From NCBI GenBank assembly GCA_037953745.1, contig JBAKBP010006615.1, positions 1 to 64,000 of the forward strand: DNA of 64,000 nucleotides, given 5' to 3'. The notes under the pieces are model-generated. The model was not told the origin of the DNA. It did not search any database and saw only the letters and a program-made list of their open reading frames with translations. This DNA comes from Lithodes maja. Lineage: Eukaryota > Arthropoda > Malacostraca > Decapoda > Lithodidae. Positions 32,989 to 42,936 of this stretch are shown here, piece after piece. Position 1 is the first letter of the stretch; the number at the start of each line of letters is the position of its first letter. Both the position numbers and the translations under genes were made by a program.

Positions 32989-34459
32989 AGCGCGTCGTCA
33001 GGTGTCGGAAGCAGGGGCCGCCGACAGAGAAGCGAGCATACCCAAGCAACCAGCTGAAACAACCCCGACGTATATAGCGCCGAGTACAACAAACCCTGAC
33101 GAATATCCAAGGGGGCCGGCCGGCAGAACGAGGACCGCACTGTCGGGCGTCGCCGAGTTGCCGCGCACAAAACCGCCTTCAGCTCGGGAACCAAAGACAC
33201 CGCGAGCCGAAGGTGGACCCGCAGAATGCGGTCCAAATCCTCGTGAAGAGCGCCTGGCGCAGACGCCCTGAAAAGCCGCAGGCGGGGAACAGACGTCTGG
33301 AGGGAATCGAAAGACAAGACAATAAGTCCGTCACCCTCTGTCGCAAGGGAAAAACCGTGGCGACAGAGGGCTGATCCGGGTGAGAGAAGAACGGGGTAGC
33401 AATAGAACAAAGTTCAAGAACGGGCGCGCTCATCCAGGATCAGAACGCGCCGGCCAACCCGCCGACAGACACAAGAGGAGGCAAAAGCAGGGACAACTCC
33501 GGGGGAGGGACCGAAGGAGAGCCGTCGACGGAACGGTGTGAAGGCGAAGGCCTCAGCAAACCAGGCCTCCAATGGGAGAGGGAGACCGAGCAAGACGGCG
33601 AAGCCAGGCGTACCGGCGTCGCACAAACCCGACCCATAGGAGGACAGACCCGGCAACACAGCCAGGGACTGAACAGCCGGAAGGACGGCAGGGCGGCAGA
33701 AGTCTGACCAGAGCGTAGGCCTGCAGAAGGGAGGGAGACCGTAGCAGGGGTAGGGAGGGTGAGGCGCTGAGGGCGAGACACCGCCAAGAAGCGCGAGAAG
33801 AGGGAGGCTTCCATCGACTCCAAGCACCCGTCGAAGCGTGACACAACCCAGCCCTGCATAGCCGACAAACGAACCGAGAGAGGCGACCCCCCCCCCCCAG
33901 AATGGTCGGCCCGCAGAGGCAAGCGTGAGCGGGAGCGAGACCCATGACACGAACCAGCAGCGTCGCGGCCCAAGGAAGGCGAGCGACGACGGTCGTGTCG
34001 CCGTAGAGGGACCCGTCCCCGATCACGAACGGCCGAGGGGGAAACAGCACCATCCCCCTCTTCCAGCGACATGACAGCTCCCGAGAAAGGGGGACCCCGA
34101 AACCTCACCGAGGCAAGAGGAGGGGTACCCCCCAGGCGAGACGGGAAGTGAAGGGCAGGAAGAGATGAAGGAGGAGGAGCAGGACGACGGGAGGGGGAAG
34201 GCTGGCCGGGTGAAAGGAGGCCAGAAGGAGCCGTGGGGGGAAACAGAGCAAGGACCCCCGGGGCTGAGAGAACAGGGCGGCCCGACACCGAGGCGGAGGA
34301 GGGAGGGACCTCCACCGTGGGACGAGACCGTGAAGGAAGAAGAGGCACTGAAGCAGGTGAAGTAGGAGAAGCAACGACACCCAGGCGGACCCTCCTGGAC
34401 AGTGTAGGAGGGAGCAGAGGGCCAGCGACAGCACGAACAACCGCGCGCGGAGAGGACAA
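32607..34459 (-). pseudogene. gag-like region of D
   Basis: Two frames, Pro/Ser/Arg-rich (33440-34459) and Arg/Leu/Ala-rich (32607-33410), occupy the gag position. Segments such as VSRFDGCLESMEASLFSRF and RASAPGALHEDLDRILRV have the same order in E. No zinc motif. Composition alone would keep many frames open here, so the exact frame is uncertain. Confidence 0.45.
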
Positions 34460-35376
34460 CGTAAGAGGAAGTCGTCTGGGCTAGGAAAGCGGGCGGAAGG
34501 GAGGAGAGCCCCTATCCGTAGAGGCCAGGGGAGGGCGCACAGGGGCAGAGCCGCTAACCCCGGCCTCAGGGCGAGAACCAAGACGAGGGCGATGGGCGAC
34601 GTCAAGGCGATCAGGAGGACGACGAGGGGCAGTAGCGAGGCGAGCGAGAGCGTGGACGGAGCCGGAGAACCCCCCCGAACGATGGGACGACCAGCCGCGG
34701 GACCCAGGGGAGAGGGCCCGAGCAGGGAGAGGGCCAGGTGAACGGCCTTCAGTTGGGTCAGGGATACCCAGGGTGACGCGGATCCGGTCGGCAACAAAGG
34801 CCGGGGAATGGCGGCCCACAGTCCCAATGTGGCGGGAGACCATCGGCCACACCGACGGAAGGGAAGCAGAGGCCACAGCCGCCGCCGAGGAACCAGGGCC
34901 ATGGAGCAGCACAACCACCAGGGCCAGACACAGGCCACACAGAGCAGGGAGGTAGGCCGTAGAGGACACAAAGAGCGAGTGGCGCAAGCAGGACTTGTGG
35001 CCCACCAAGCACGGGGAGCGACAACCAAGGCGAAAGCAAAGCAGCCGACCAGCACGAGAAGAACACACACCAGAATCAGCACGTCGAAGGAGTAAGTGGA
35101 GAGAATGTCCAAGAAGAACCAGGGAAGGAGCATGGGGAAACAGGAACACACATGCAAACAGGTATCCGTACTCACCCTAAACTGGGAGCACAGAGGTAGG
35201 TGAGGAGGGCGGCCGAGGCGGAAGAGCACCAGCAGAACCTGCAAAGATGGAGAAAGTGTTAACCACCACTCAACATCTTACATGCAGGGCCTATAACACC
35301 AGTAAAGTGCATACACCAATATAGTATCAGGCAACAATATGACATAAAAAAGGTCAACAGTGAAAGCCAACTATAA

Positions 35377-35519
35377 CCGCAAATTTGCGGGCCAATGGAG
35401 GTATAACCGTACCGACACAACCCCCCCACATCTCCGCGGGACCCCCCAGCGATCTCCGCAAATTTGCGGGGAGCCGAAATGTCCCAGAGGACCGAATCGA
35501 GCACACCGCAAATTTGCGG
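35377..35519. promoter_or_regulatory. Three copies of palindrome CCGCAAATTTGCGG in the leader of D
   Basis: Perfect 14-bp palindromes at 35377-35390, 35456-35469 and 35506-35519, spaced 79 and 50 bp start to start. The spacing is mirrored exactly in E. A dimeric DNA-binding protein site or an RNA hairpin is possible. Confidence 0.75.
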
Positions 35520-36495
35520 GACCGGCCGAGATGGTCCGGTGCCGAAAAAGCGAGAGGAGCGTCTAGGAAAACCAAAAAAGGCCCGCAAACAAGCGTCAAC
35601 TCCTTATGAACTCCAAGCGACGATGACCATCAAGCTGAGCAGTGCCTTCCTTGATAATATTCTGAATCAACCGGTCAAGGGAGAGGCAAGGAAGACACAC
35701 CAGGGGAGAGGAGGCACATCCCCCAGGAACCACCCAACCCACAGAGATAGAGCAAAGCCCATGAGGAGAAGTGGCAGGTTGGGTGGTTTGGCACAAACAG
35801 GGGCCCCCGTGGGGTACCCCAGGATTGGGCAAAAGGCTATGAAAGGATGGAGGTGAAAACAGGAAGGGAACACAAAAACCAATAAATGAAACTGGCGAGA
35901 AAATGGGTGGCCTAGCCGTGAGTAGAGAATGTGTCAGGGGCGAAAAACCCTGTGGTGTGAGGGAGAGGCCCCCGTGGGGTACCCCTGGATATCACGAACC
36001 ACCAAGCGCCCAGGCCCTTGAGACACAGTGAAGGCTCGAAAGGGGGGACTCGGGAATAACGCTATTTATGCGGCCGACACAAACCCTACAAACAGCACCG
36101 CCACCACGAAATCTCAGATTGTGAACCAACTGTACACCTAGGCTATGAAAAAAAAATGAGAACTCATAGGGGCATAGCAATTTCTGAATGAGAAAACGAG
36201 CTAGGCTAAATGAAGCTAAAAGCTAAACCATGCCCAGACTAACAGGAAAAAAGAATATGAAAAGAGAAAGAATGAAAAATATATACGAGGAACGCCAGGC
36301 GCCCCCGTACCTTCGGTAAGCTATTTCCACACGCGTCTCCATTATACACACTTAGGAGCCCATTTACGTGTGCCCTAGATCACGTAACATCTGTCTAACA
36401 AAAAAGAAGGCCAGAAAAGCCGAAACTAACCTAAACAGGGTGAATTAAAGGAGCACAACAAAAGCGACTTCATTCAATGGAGCGCGTGAAAAAAT

Positions 36496-36795
36496 GATAA
36501 CAAGAGAGGGTCGCTCATGCGCACGTTCGACAGGGATCTGCACATGACGGAACACGGGATGGGCCTTAAGCGGTAACTAAGGTAAACCCCTTTTTCTTCT
36601 CTTCTATGCTTTTTTCACCTTCGGTGGTAGTTTTGGTTAATGTACAACGTCTCCTAGAGCAAGATAAGGAGTAGACTCTAGACGTTTTCTTTTTAACCGC
36701 GGTTGGAATGACGACATAGCAGTCAAAATAGACAAGTCGTCATTGCAATTAGGTTAATAGCCTTGACGTTGGATTTGCCAAGACTACTACCAAAT
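36496..36795. repeat. 5' inverted terminal repeat of D
   Basis: Starts GATAACAAGAGAGGG and ends GACTACTACCAAAT. Complementary to 28861-29160 and carrying the D-specific CAGGGATC. Confidence 0.9.
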
Positions 36796-37350
36796 ATATA
36801 AATATATTTAAAAAATAGACCCCAAAACCGACCATCTCCCCTTAAATCTATATACCGGTATATGTATATACGGTATGTAAAAATCTTAAAATGGCTGAAA
36901 ACTACATGTATAATTGTATGCACAGGCTTAATACGGTATAATTATAGCTATAGTTATACAAAAGCACACTGATTATTATCAACAAATAGAAATTGTAGAG
37001 CATTTACAAAATCAAATTAGCTACTGCCATATTCTAGAATCTAGACCAATGAATATGTGAACAAAATTCAGGATAATTGACATGAAGTTGCATAATTTTG
37101 GCCATTTTATCACTTACAAGGATAAAATAAGAACTGTGAAACATAAATGTATATCTATTTATCTGCTGTATAGGCACATACCCTATTTTGTTTTATTATT
37201 ATTATTTATTTTTTATTATATACATTTTTTTTTAGCTTAAATTTAACATTGCATATTCAGTAATGTTGCCATAAAAAGAAGGGAATAGATCTCTCGTTTG
37301 ACCCCCTGTTCTGAATTATTGGACTGTCCGGATTATTGGGTGCTGAATTA
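36796..37350. other. AT-rich intronic sequence
   Basis: No gene seen. TATATA-rich stretch at 36795-36880 and a TTATTATTATTTATTTTTTATT run at 37190-37220. Confidence 0.4.
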
Positions 37351-37361
37351 TGGGAACTTTA

Positions 37362-37432
37362 CTGTTGTTGTTGTTGTTGTTGTTGTTTTGTTCCCCAGGC
37401 TGTCTGACCGAACAGCCCGAACATCCCGAGCA
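37362..37432 (-). repeat. (GTT)n tract with a short retroposon 3' end
   Basis: Eight or more GTT units are followed on + by CCCCAGGCTGTCTGACCGAACAGCCC. Read on minus, this is a hairpin (GGCTG...CAGCC) followed by an (AAC)n tail. A related end occurs at 39568-39606 with a CTA-type tail, so these look like short 3' ends of a non-LTR or SINE family. The poly-Leu frame over the repeat is not a gene. Confidence 0.55.
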
Positions 37433-37950
37433 AGACCAAGGCCATAACCGAGCTCCCCCACAGAACCCTCCCTGCTTTACCACTAAGAAAGCCCAGGTGA
37501 CCGAAGCCGCTCCCAGGCGAGGAGCTGAGGAGGGTGCGGAAATGCCCGGGACACCGAAGCCCCACCCAAGGCCCTGTGCCCCTTAACAATTATGAAGGGA
37601 AAGTTGAGGGGCAAAGGAAAAATGTGATGCTTTGGCTCCCAGTCTGCCAACCTCTAGGTTGGCAGTAGAGAGGTCAATCCACAGAAGAGGCACTGCCACT
37701 TGAGACCTAGAAAATATAGAAGTAAAAGGAACAGTCAGAGTAAGCTATGGGTATGTCAGAGAATGCTCAACTCTGACTCTGATAGACCAGCCCATTATTA
37801 CATGACTAGAACCCAATCCTCTCAGCATCAGCTAGGAAAAGCCCTTTACTATATACTGTACCTACTCCTACACCATATGTACAACTAATTTTTGTTTCCA
37901 TTATTACTCAGACCCTTCACACAACTAATTCTCGGTCCGTTGTTCCTCAG

Positions 37951-38126
37951 GTGACACTCGGTATCTCCATTTTGCTCTCCCTGGTTGTGTTCCTGCTGCT
38001 GGTGTCAAAGATCTTGCCTCCGACCTCACTGGTGCTGCCCCTCATTGCCAAGTACCTCCTCTTTACCTTCGTCATGAACACCGTCTCCATCCTCGTCACC
38101 GTCGTCATCATCAACTGGAACTTCAG
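37951..38126 (+). CDS. nAChRbeta1: Nicotinic acetylcholine receptor beta-1-like subunit, TM2-TM3 exon
   Basis: A 176-bp exon between TGTTCCTCAG and GTCAGT, with consensus splice sites. It encodes TM2, the pore-lining helix (VTLGISILLSLVVFLLL, then KILPPTSL), the short linker and TM3 (KYLLFTFVMNTVSILVTV), ending IINWNF plus two bases of an Arg codon. These are signatures of arthropod beta-1-type subunits of the pentameric cholinergic channel at neuronal membranes. It ends in phase 2 and joins the exon at 50683, giving NFRGPRTHRMP. The previous exon was not found in the window, so the upstream intron is long. Confidence 0.92.
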
Positions 38127-38411
38127 GTCAGTGCCAGAGAGCCGGGTAAAATATGAGACTTAACAGTTAGGCAGTACCAGGTACAAAGGAGTACAAAGGA
38201 GTACAAAGGAAATCAAGCAACAACAGATCTAGTGACCCTTCTAGGTTGCTTGTCCTCCAAAACACTGAGGATCAAGTGTCCAAACAGTGGTTTAGAGTGG
38301 GTAAGGGAACATTGGAAAGGGAATTACTGCCCTGGAACTAATGTCCGTGGCAGGATTAGGAAGTTAGTAGGGGACAGATGGGTTAGTAACTGAGGGGGGG
38401 ATAAAATAAAG
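38127..38411 (+). other. Start of the 12.6-kb receptor intron
   Basis: No gene seen. A GTACAAAGGA triplicate at 38179-38210 is the only repeat. The intron continues to 50682 and holds the LINE, tRNA-like pieces, the Gmr1-like element and a MITE. Confidence 0.6.
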
Positions 38412-39567
38412 TTATTCATTTACAAACGCAGTCAGTCGCGGGTTTGATGCGAGATATTTGTCTAGGCGGAGTTTAAATGAATCAACGGTGATGCAGTCTA
38501 TAACGTTTCGGGGAAGCCCATTCCACAAGTTGACAACTCGATTGAAGAAGAAATTCTTAGATTCGTGCGAGTTAAAAGATTTACCAATAATTTTGCAACC
38601 GTTTCCCCGCGTGTAATTAGATTGGTCGATAGTGAAGTACTTACTACAGTTCATATTGTCGATGCCTTTGATGATTTTGAACACTTGAATTAAGTCGCCT
38701 CTTAATCTGCGCTGGGTTAAAGGAAATAGATTTAATTCTCTAAGACGCTCTTCGTATGGTTTGTTCTTTAGGCTAGGTATCATTTTGGTAACTCTACGTT
38801 GAACTCGTTCTAGCTTGTTTATATCTTTTTGGTAATAAGGGCACCAGGATTGAACGCAGTATTCCAGAAGAGGGCGGACTAAGGAATTGTAAAGGGTTAG
38901 GATAACTTCTTTGGATTTATGCTCAAATGACCTGCCTATAAAGCCAATTATTTTGTTTGCCTTCTTAACAACTTCTGAACATTGTTGACTCGGTTTTAGG
39001 TTACTCGATATTGTTACTCCCAGATCGGTTTCTCTGTTTACATTCTTAAGCTGAGTGCCATTCATCGAATAGTTTGCTTTCTCATTTAGGTATCCGATAT
39101 GTAGTACTTTACATTTATCCGCATTGAAACTCATTTGCCAAATTTGGGCCCAACATGACAATTTATCTAGATTGTGTTGCATATCGTCAACTTGTTCTTT
39201 TGAGAGTACGCTATTTGCAATTTTTGTATCGTCAGCAAATTTTGAGATTGTACAGGTGAGACCCTCATCTATGTCGTTGATGTAAATTAGAAAGAGAATT
39301 GGTCCTAGTACCGATCCCTGGGGTACCCCGCTACTTACATTGGTCCATTTTGATGCCTTACCGTTTATGACTACTCTTTGCTTTCTGTCGCTGAGCCAAT
39401 TTTCTATCCATTTCAACACACCGTCTTGTATTCCATGCGCTTTTAGTTTTAGCAGTAAACGTTTGTGGGGAACTTTGTCAAAGGCCTTTTGAAAATCAAG
39501 GTATATAATATCTACAGCTTTACTCTCATCGTAGGTAGCTAAAGTACATATAATAAGAGATTTCTCA
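38412..39567 (-). pseudogene. 5'-truncated LINE, reverse transcriptase C-terminal part
   Basis: The open frame on minus reads from DIIYLDFQKAFDKVPHKRLL (about 39510) through SSGVPQGSVLGPILFLIYIN, KFADDTKIAN (catalytic FADD), FNADKCKVLHIG and LVRPLLEYCVQSWCP to a TAA at 38412. No internal stop occurs in about 385 codons. The endonuclease and RT N-terminus are missing, so this is a dead 5' truncation, though young. The motif set places it in the CR1/jockey-like group of non-LTR elements; finer placement is not possible by eye. It lies in the intron, antisense to the receptor. Confidence 0.88.
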
Positions 39568-39606
39568 GTAGTAGTAGTCGCTCCCTAGGCTGCCTGGCCG
39601 AACAGC
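39568..39606 (-). repeat. Short retroposon end related to 37362-37432
   Basis: GTAGTAGTAGT followed by CGCTCCCTAGGCTGCCTGG and CCGAACAGCCCC. A GGCTG/CAGCC hairpin on the minus strand is followed by a CTA-repeat tail. It abuts the truncated 5' end of the LINE. Confidence 0.5.
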
Positions 39607-39620
39607 CCCGAGCATCTGTA

Positions 39621-39690
39621 TGAGCTAGCTGTCTCAGTTGATAGAGTGTCTGCTTCCCATCCTGCAGACTCGCATTCAAGCCCCGCTCAG
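39621..39690 (+). other. tRNA-like sequence
   Basis: TGAGC at the start can pair with GCTCA at the end. It has an A-box-like TAGCTGTCTCAGTTGATAG and a B-box-like CATTCAAGCCCC, and a loop CTTCCCATC where CCC could be read as an anticodon. Imperfect stems suggest a tRNA-derived SINE head. Confidence 0.4.
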
Positions 39691-39782
39691 ATTTAAAAGT
39701 TTTTCAGTGAATAGTTACTACAGATTGCTAGACCGCGCCATCCACCAACAGCACTGGCGTCTGCCAATAACACACACTGGCT

Positions 39783-39855
39783 GGCCCCAGACTCAAACCG
39801 TCAACCTCACAGTTTAGTTTGCAGGCGAGTGCTGTACCAACCGCGCTACGGCCTT
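39783..39855 (-). other. tRNA-like sequence, opposite strand
   Basis: On minus it has a good A box TAGCGCGGTTGG, a loop CTGCAAACT with GCA in anticodon position and a B-box-like GGTTTGAGTCT. Outer GGCC/GGCC ends can pair. Probably a second tRNA-derived SINE head, facing 39621-39690. Confidence 0.45.
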
Positions 39856-39859
39856 GGCC

Positions 39860-40559
39860 GTAGCCACAGGCTACAGGAGGAAGAGAGGAAAAACAAATGA
39901 ATAGTAATACTGATTTGAAGAGTGGTGTGTGACCATGCAAGAAGGGTGTGGTAGTAACTTTGTGTGGTGTGTGTGTGAAGAGGTGTAGTGATGTGAGAGC
40001 CAGACTGAGTGATATGCCTGAATTTACTAGTGATTTTATTTTTTTTGGAACTGTCAAGCTGATCCTCGGGTGGTAAGAATCATTATCGGGGATGTGTGGA
40101 AGTGTGTTTATAAATTCTGTCACCTATGAGGTAATGATTAGTGCTGGGGTTGGTACAGAGGCTAGTTCTGTTGTAAGAATCAGAAATTGGGTGGAAGAAG
40201 TTCAGAGAGCTTCACAGAGTTGTAATCACTAATGATTACAATGAGACTTCTCTTCCCCCACAATAAAGGCAACCGTATTACAAGATGCAGAAGTTTGCTG
40301 CTTCATAGTAATGAGACACGGGCATTTATATACAAAACTATTTGAGTGTACAGTAATATGAATACAGAACCTGGCACTGAATGAAGCTTTGAGCATCCTC
40401 CTTACAATGCTATGGTGGTGATGGGCAGCGTTCTTTAGTTTCATATTTTGATTCCACTTCAGACTTTGTTGTCCCCCAGGCACTAAATACACAGCCTAGA
40501 GCCTATGTTTGGTGTGCTGAATTACAGGAATAATACAAAAATCATGTACTGCAGTAAGT
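39860..40559. other. Intronic sequence without recognised features
   Basis: No gene or clear repeat was seen. Short GTGTGGTGTGTGTG stretch near 39962. Confidence 0.4.
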
Positions 40560-40800
40560 ATGTTGAGGTAGATGTGTTATGCCACAAGAGAGTAACCAGT
40601 GAGAGCAGAGTTGAGAGAGGATCTAGATATAGAATGTATCGGTGAGATGATGTGGTGGTTTGGCCATGTGGAGAGAATGAATATGGATGATTGAGTGAAG
40701 CATATTCAAATCATGAAAGTGTTTCAATCAGTAGACTGAGGAAGTCCTGGGACTAGGTACTGAGGAAGCAATCCTGCAGGGAATTGTGCAACTTGGAGAG
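40560..40800 (+). pseudogene. LINE reverse transcriptase relic, C-terminal part
   Basis: The + strand near 40650 reads EMMWWFGHVERMNMDD followed by stops and frame changes. The W-[FY]-G-H-V-E-R-M motif is characteristic of the C-terminal region of RTE and related LINE ORF2 proteins. The rest is decayed. Low-confidence family assignment. Confidence 0.45.
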
Positions 40801-40880
40801 TGGCTATTAGGTGAACAAGACATACCTGTAGAAAACATAGAACTGTTCTTCAAATAATAGATATTCTGTACTGTATAGAT

Positions 40881-42693
40881 TGTGACGCCCAGTGCGTGGC
40901 AACGCAACCTGATTGTACTCCTTGGTACTCCACTGTGCCGCCGCGGTGCGGTGCCATGTGCCGGTGCGGTGCCGTGTGCCGCTGTGCCGTGTTGGCTGCT
41001 TATATTGAGTGTGACAACGTATAACTATGTTCTTTGTATCTCTGCAAAGGTCTCGTCATTTGCTAACCAGTGGTGGGTTTTGTTTTAAGCCATGTCGAGA
41101 CCTTCCATTTAATATGTAGTATCAATAGAGAAGTTGATAGATGAGACAATAGGAATTCAGAGAGAGAGAGTGAGTTAGACTTCAGAGCGAGAGGGTAGCA
41201 ATGGTTGCCAGACGTATGGACCGGTTGGCAGCCCTGCGCTTATAGCTAGGTGCGACAGGGTTGGTAGTACATTGTCGCCTGCCTATGCTGCCTGGGCTGC
41301 CCATGTTGTCGTACAGCACATTGCCTGGAGGCTCGCTGTGTGCTCTATGACCAGGTTGCCTAGAACCTTTGAGATTCTAACATCCCTTGCCCTCTCTCCC
41401 AATTTCTCACGGTTGCACTCTTTCTCTCTGACGACATTACTCTCATTTCATTCTTCTCTCTATTTAAATGCATACCCTTCCCTTGAGGTCCTAAAGGAGT
41501 TTCAGCACTCACCTCTCGTATTACTCTTAGGACAAGCATATATTTACATGTATTAGATTTAAGGGGTTAATGTGAACAGCGATCTTCTTGATGAGGATAG
41601 TTGGTGAACGTTCTACATGTTCACGAGTTATATGCCCAGCTCATCATCCAATTTGTGACTAGACTAGTGCCATGTGTAAGAGCCCGACCATGCCCAGGAG
41701 TTGTCTGTAGAGGGGCGAGGACTTAGCCTTGATTTGCCTACCGAGCCAGGAGCGAGTGTAGTACCAGAGACTACAGCTCGCTCGTAGTGCCGGTATAGTA
41801 GAGTAACGTAATTTATCTGTCCTTGTGTTCTCTGCAGTCTTTTCCTGGGTTCTCGCTTTCGGTGCTGGGACTCGTTGTTCCTGTGACTTGGCCTGCTAGC
41901 TAGAACACATGGGGATGATGAGTGGGTTATATCTTTATTTTACTATGCATTGCAGCTCTCTTTAAGTTTATGTATGTAACACTTTACAATACACATTACT
42001 CACACACAAGACAACACTATTAATACTTTCATGTATCAATTAACTGCACTGTCGTTTTGCTGCTGTGTCCGGAGTTCCGTTGCGTAGGGCGCATACGGAC
42101 TCAGAGGGGAGACAGAGTGAGAGAAGCGAAGTAGCCTATGCGGTAGTAGGCTACCGGCGCAGTACTGTTGCCTGCAACCTTTTAGTTATTCCAAGTATAG
42201 ATTCATTATTACAATAAGTGACTACTATTTATGTTCCTTCCATGTGTATTATTAGGTATCTACTGGATCATGAACATCTTGTATGCTACATGCTAGTGCA
42301 TGTTAGTAGGGGACAGTTATTCTAGTGCACGCGCTTTCAAGTAGGCGTGTACATTTGTCATTTAGCATTTCACTGTCATACCTTTAGCCTGCTTCTATTC
42401 TACATTATTAGAGGCTTAATATAAACGTAGTTTCTTGAGTATTGCATTTCTTTAGTCATAACGTAACCTATAAATGTCTGAGGGAGTTTAGCCTCATAGC
42501 CTACCCCTGTTGTACACTTTCGCCGAGTTAAGGTACCTCGTTACCATAGACGATAACTCTGTAGGGCGTTGGTGCTTTTGTTGTCTGGAGCATATAGTAT
42601 TTGGGACTGGAATCGAGCGTGTCGTTGTCACATAAGCCATTTCTGTCCTACGATCAAGAATCCCGAATATGTATTGCCGATCCAGCCGTAACA
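40881..42693 (+). repeat. 5' LTR of the Gmr1-like element
   Basis: Starts TGTGACGCCC and ends CCGTAACA, obeying the TG...CA rule. Same length as the 3' LTR. It should contain promoter and polyadenylation signals, but none was pinned down. Short frames repeated in both LTRs (for example 41272-41556) are not considered genes. Confidence 0.95.
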
Positions 42694-42696
42694 AAA

Positions 42697-42713
42697 TGGC
42701 GACCTTGCACAAG
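42697..42713 (+). other. Putative primer-binding site
   Basis: TGGCGACCTTGCACAAG starts 3 bp after the LTR. The leading TGG is complementary to the CCA of a tRNA 3' end. The matching tRNA was not identified. Confidence 0.6.
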
Positions 42714-42936
42714 ATTCAGTAGTATCCTATCACATGTTTTTTGGAGAACTATTCTATGCTACCTAGTAGAGCTGGCTAGAATTTTCTTGCATATTGGAGG
42801 AATTTTTATTGTGTCATTATTGTATTGGTGGACTTGCAGATTGTTTCGTTGGGGGTGTCTAGAGTAGAGTCATTCAAGCATCTTTAACATTTTGTGAGTC
42901 GAGACTGCAATTAGTAATAAGCACTTCTTTTTTTTT

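Larger units (their letters stand above)
28861..36795 (-). mobile_element. A-depleted DIRS-like retrotransposon D
   Basis: Minus-strand element with 300-bp inverted terminal repeats (28861-29160, 36496-36795), an ICR (29224-29337), a leader with three identical palindromes, and gag, RT, RNase H/methyltransferase-like and YR regions in DIRS order. It is the inverted counterpart of E. The sense strand of the coding part has very little adenine (the + strand has very little T). RT motif C reads F-S-L-A-D-W in place of W-Y-L-D-D-W. The gene regions are recognisable by similarity to A but are probably non-functional. Confidence 0.85.

Noticed and set aside
37350..37586. Poly-Leu ORF with apparent signal peptide
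   Set aside because: The Leu run is the (GTT)n microsatellite read in one frame, followed by a short retroposon end.
41272..41556. 94-codon ORF repeated at 48937-49221
   Set aside because: Identical because it lies in both LTRs. No domain and no reason to call it a gene.
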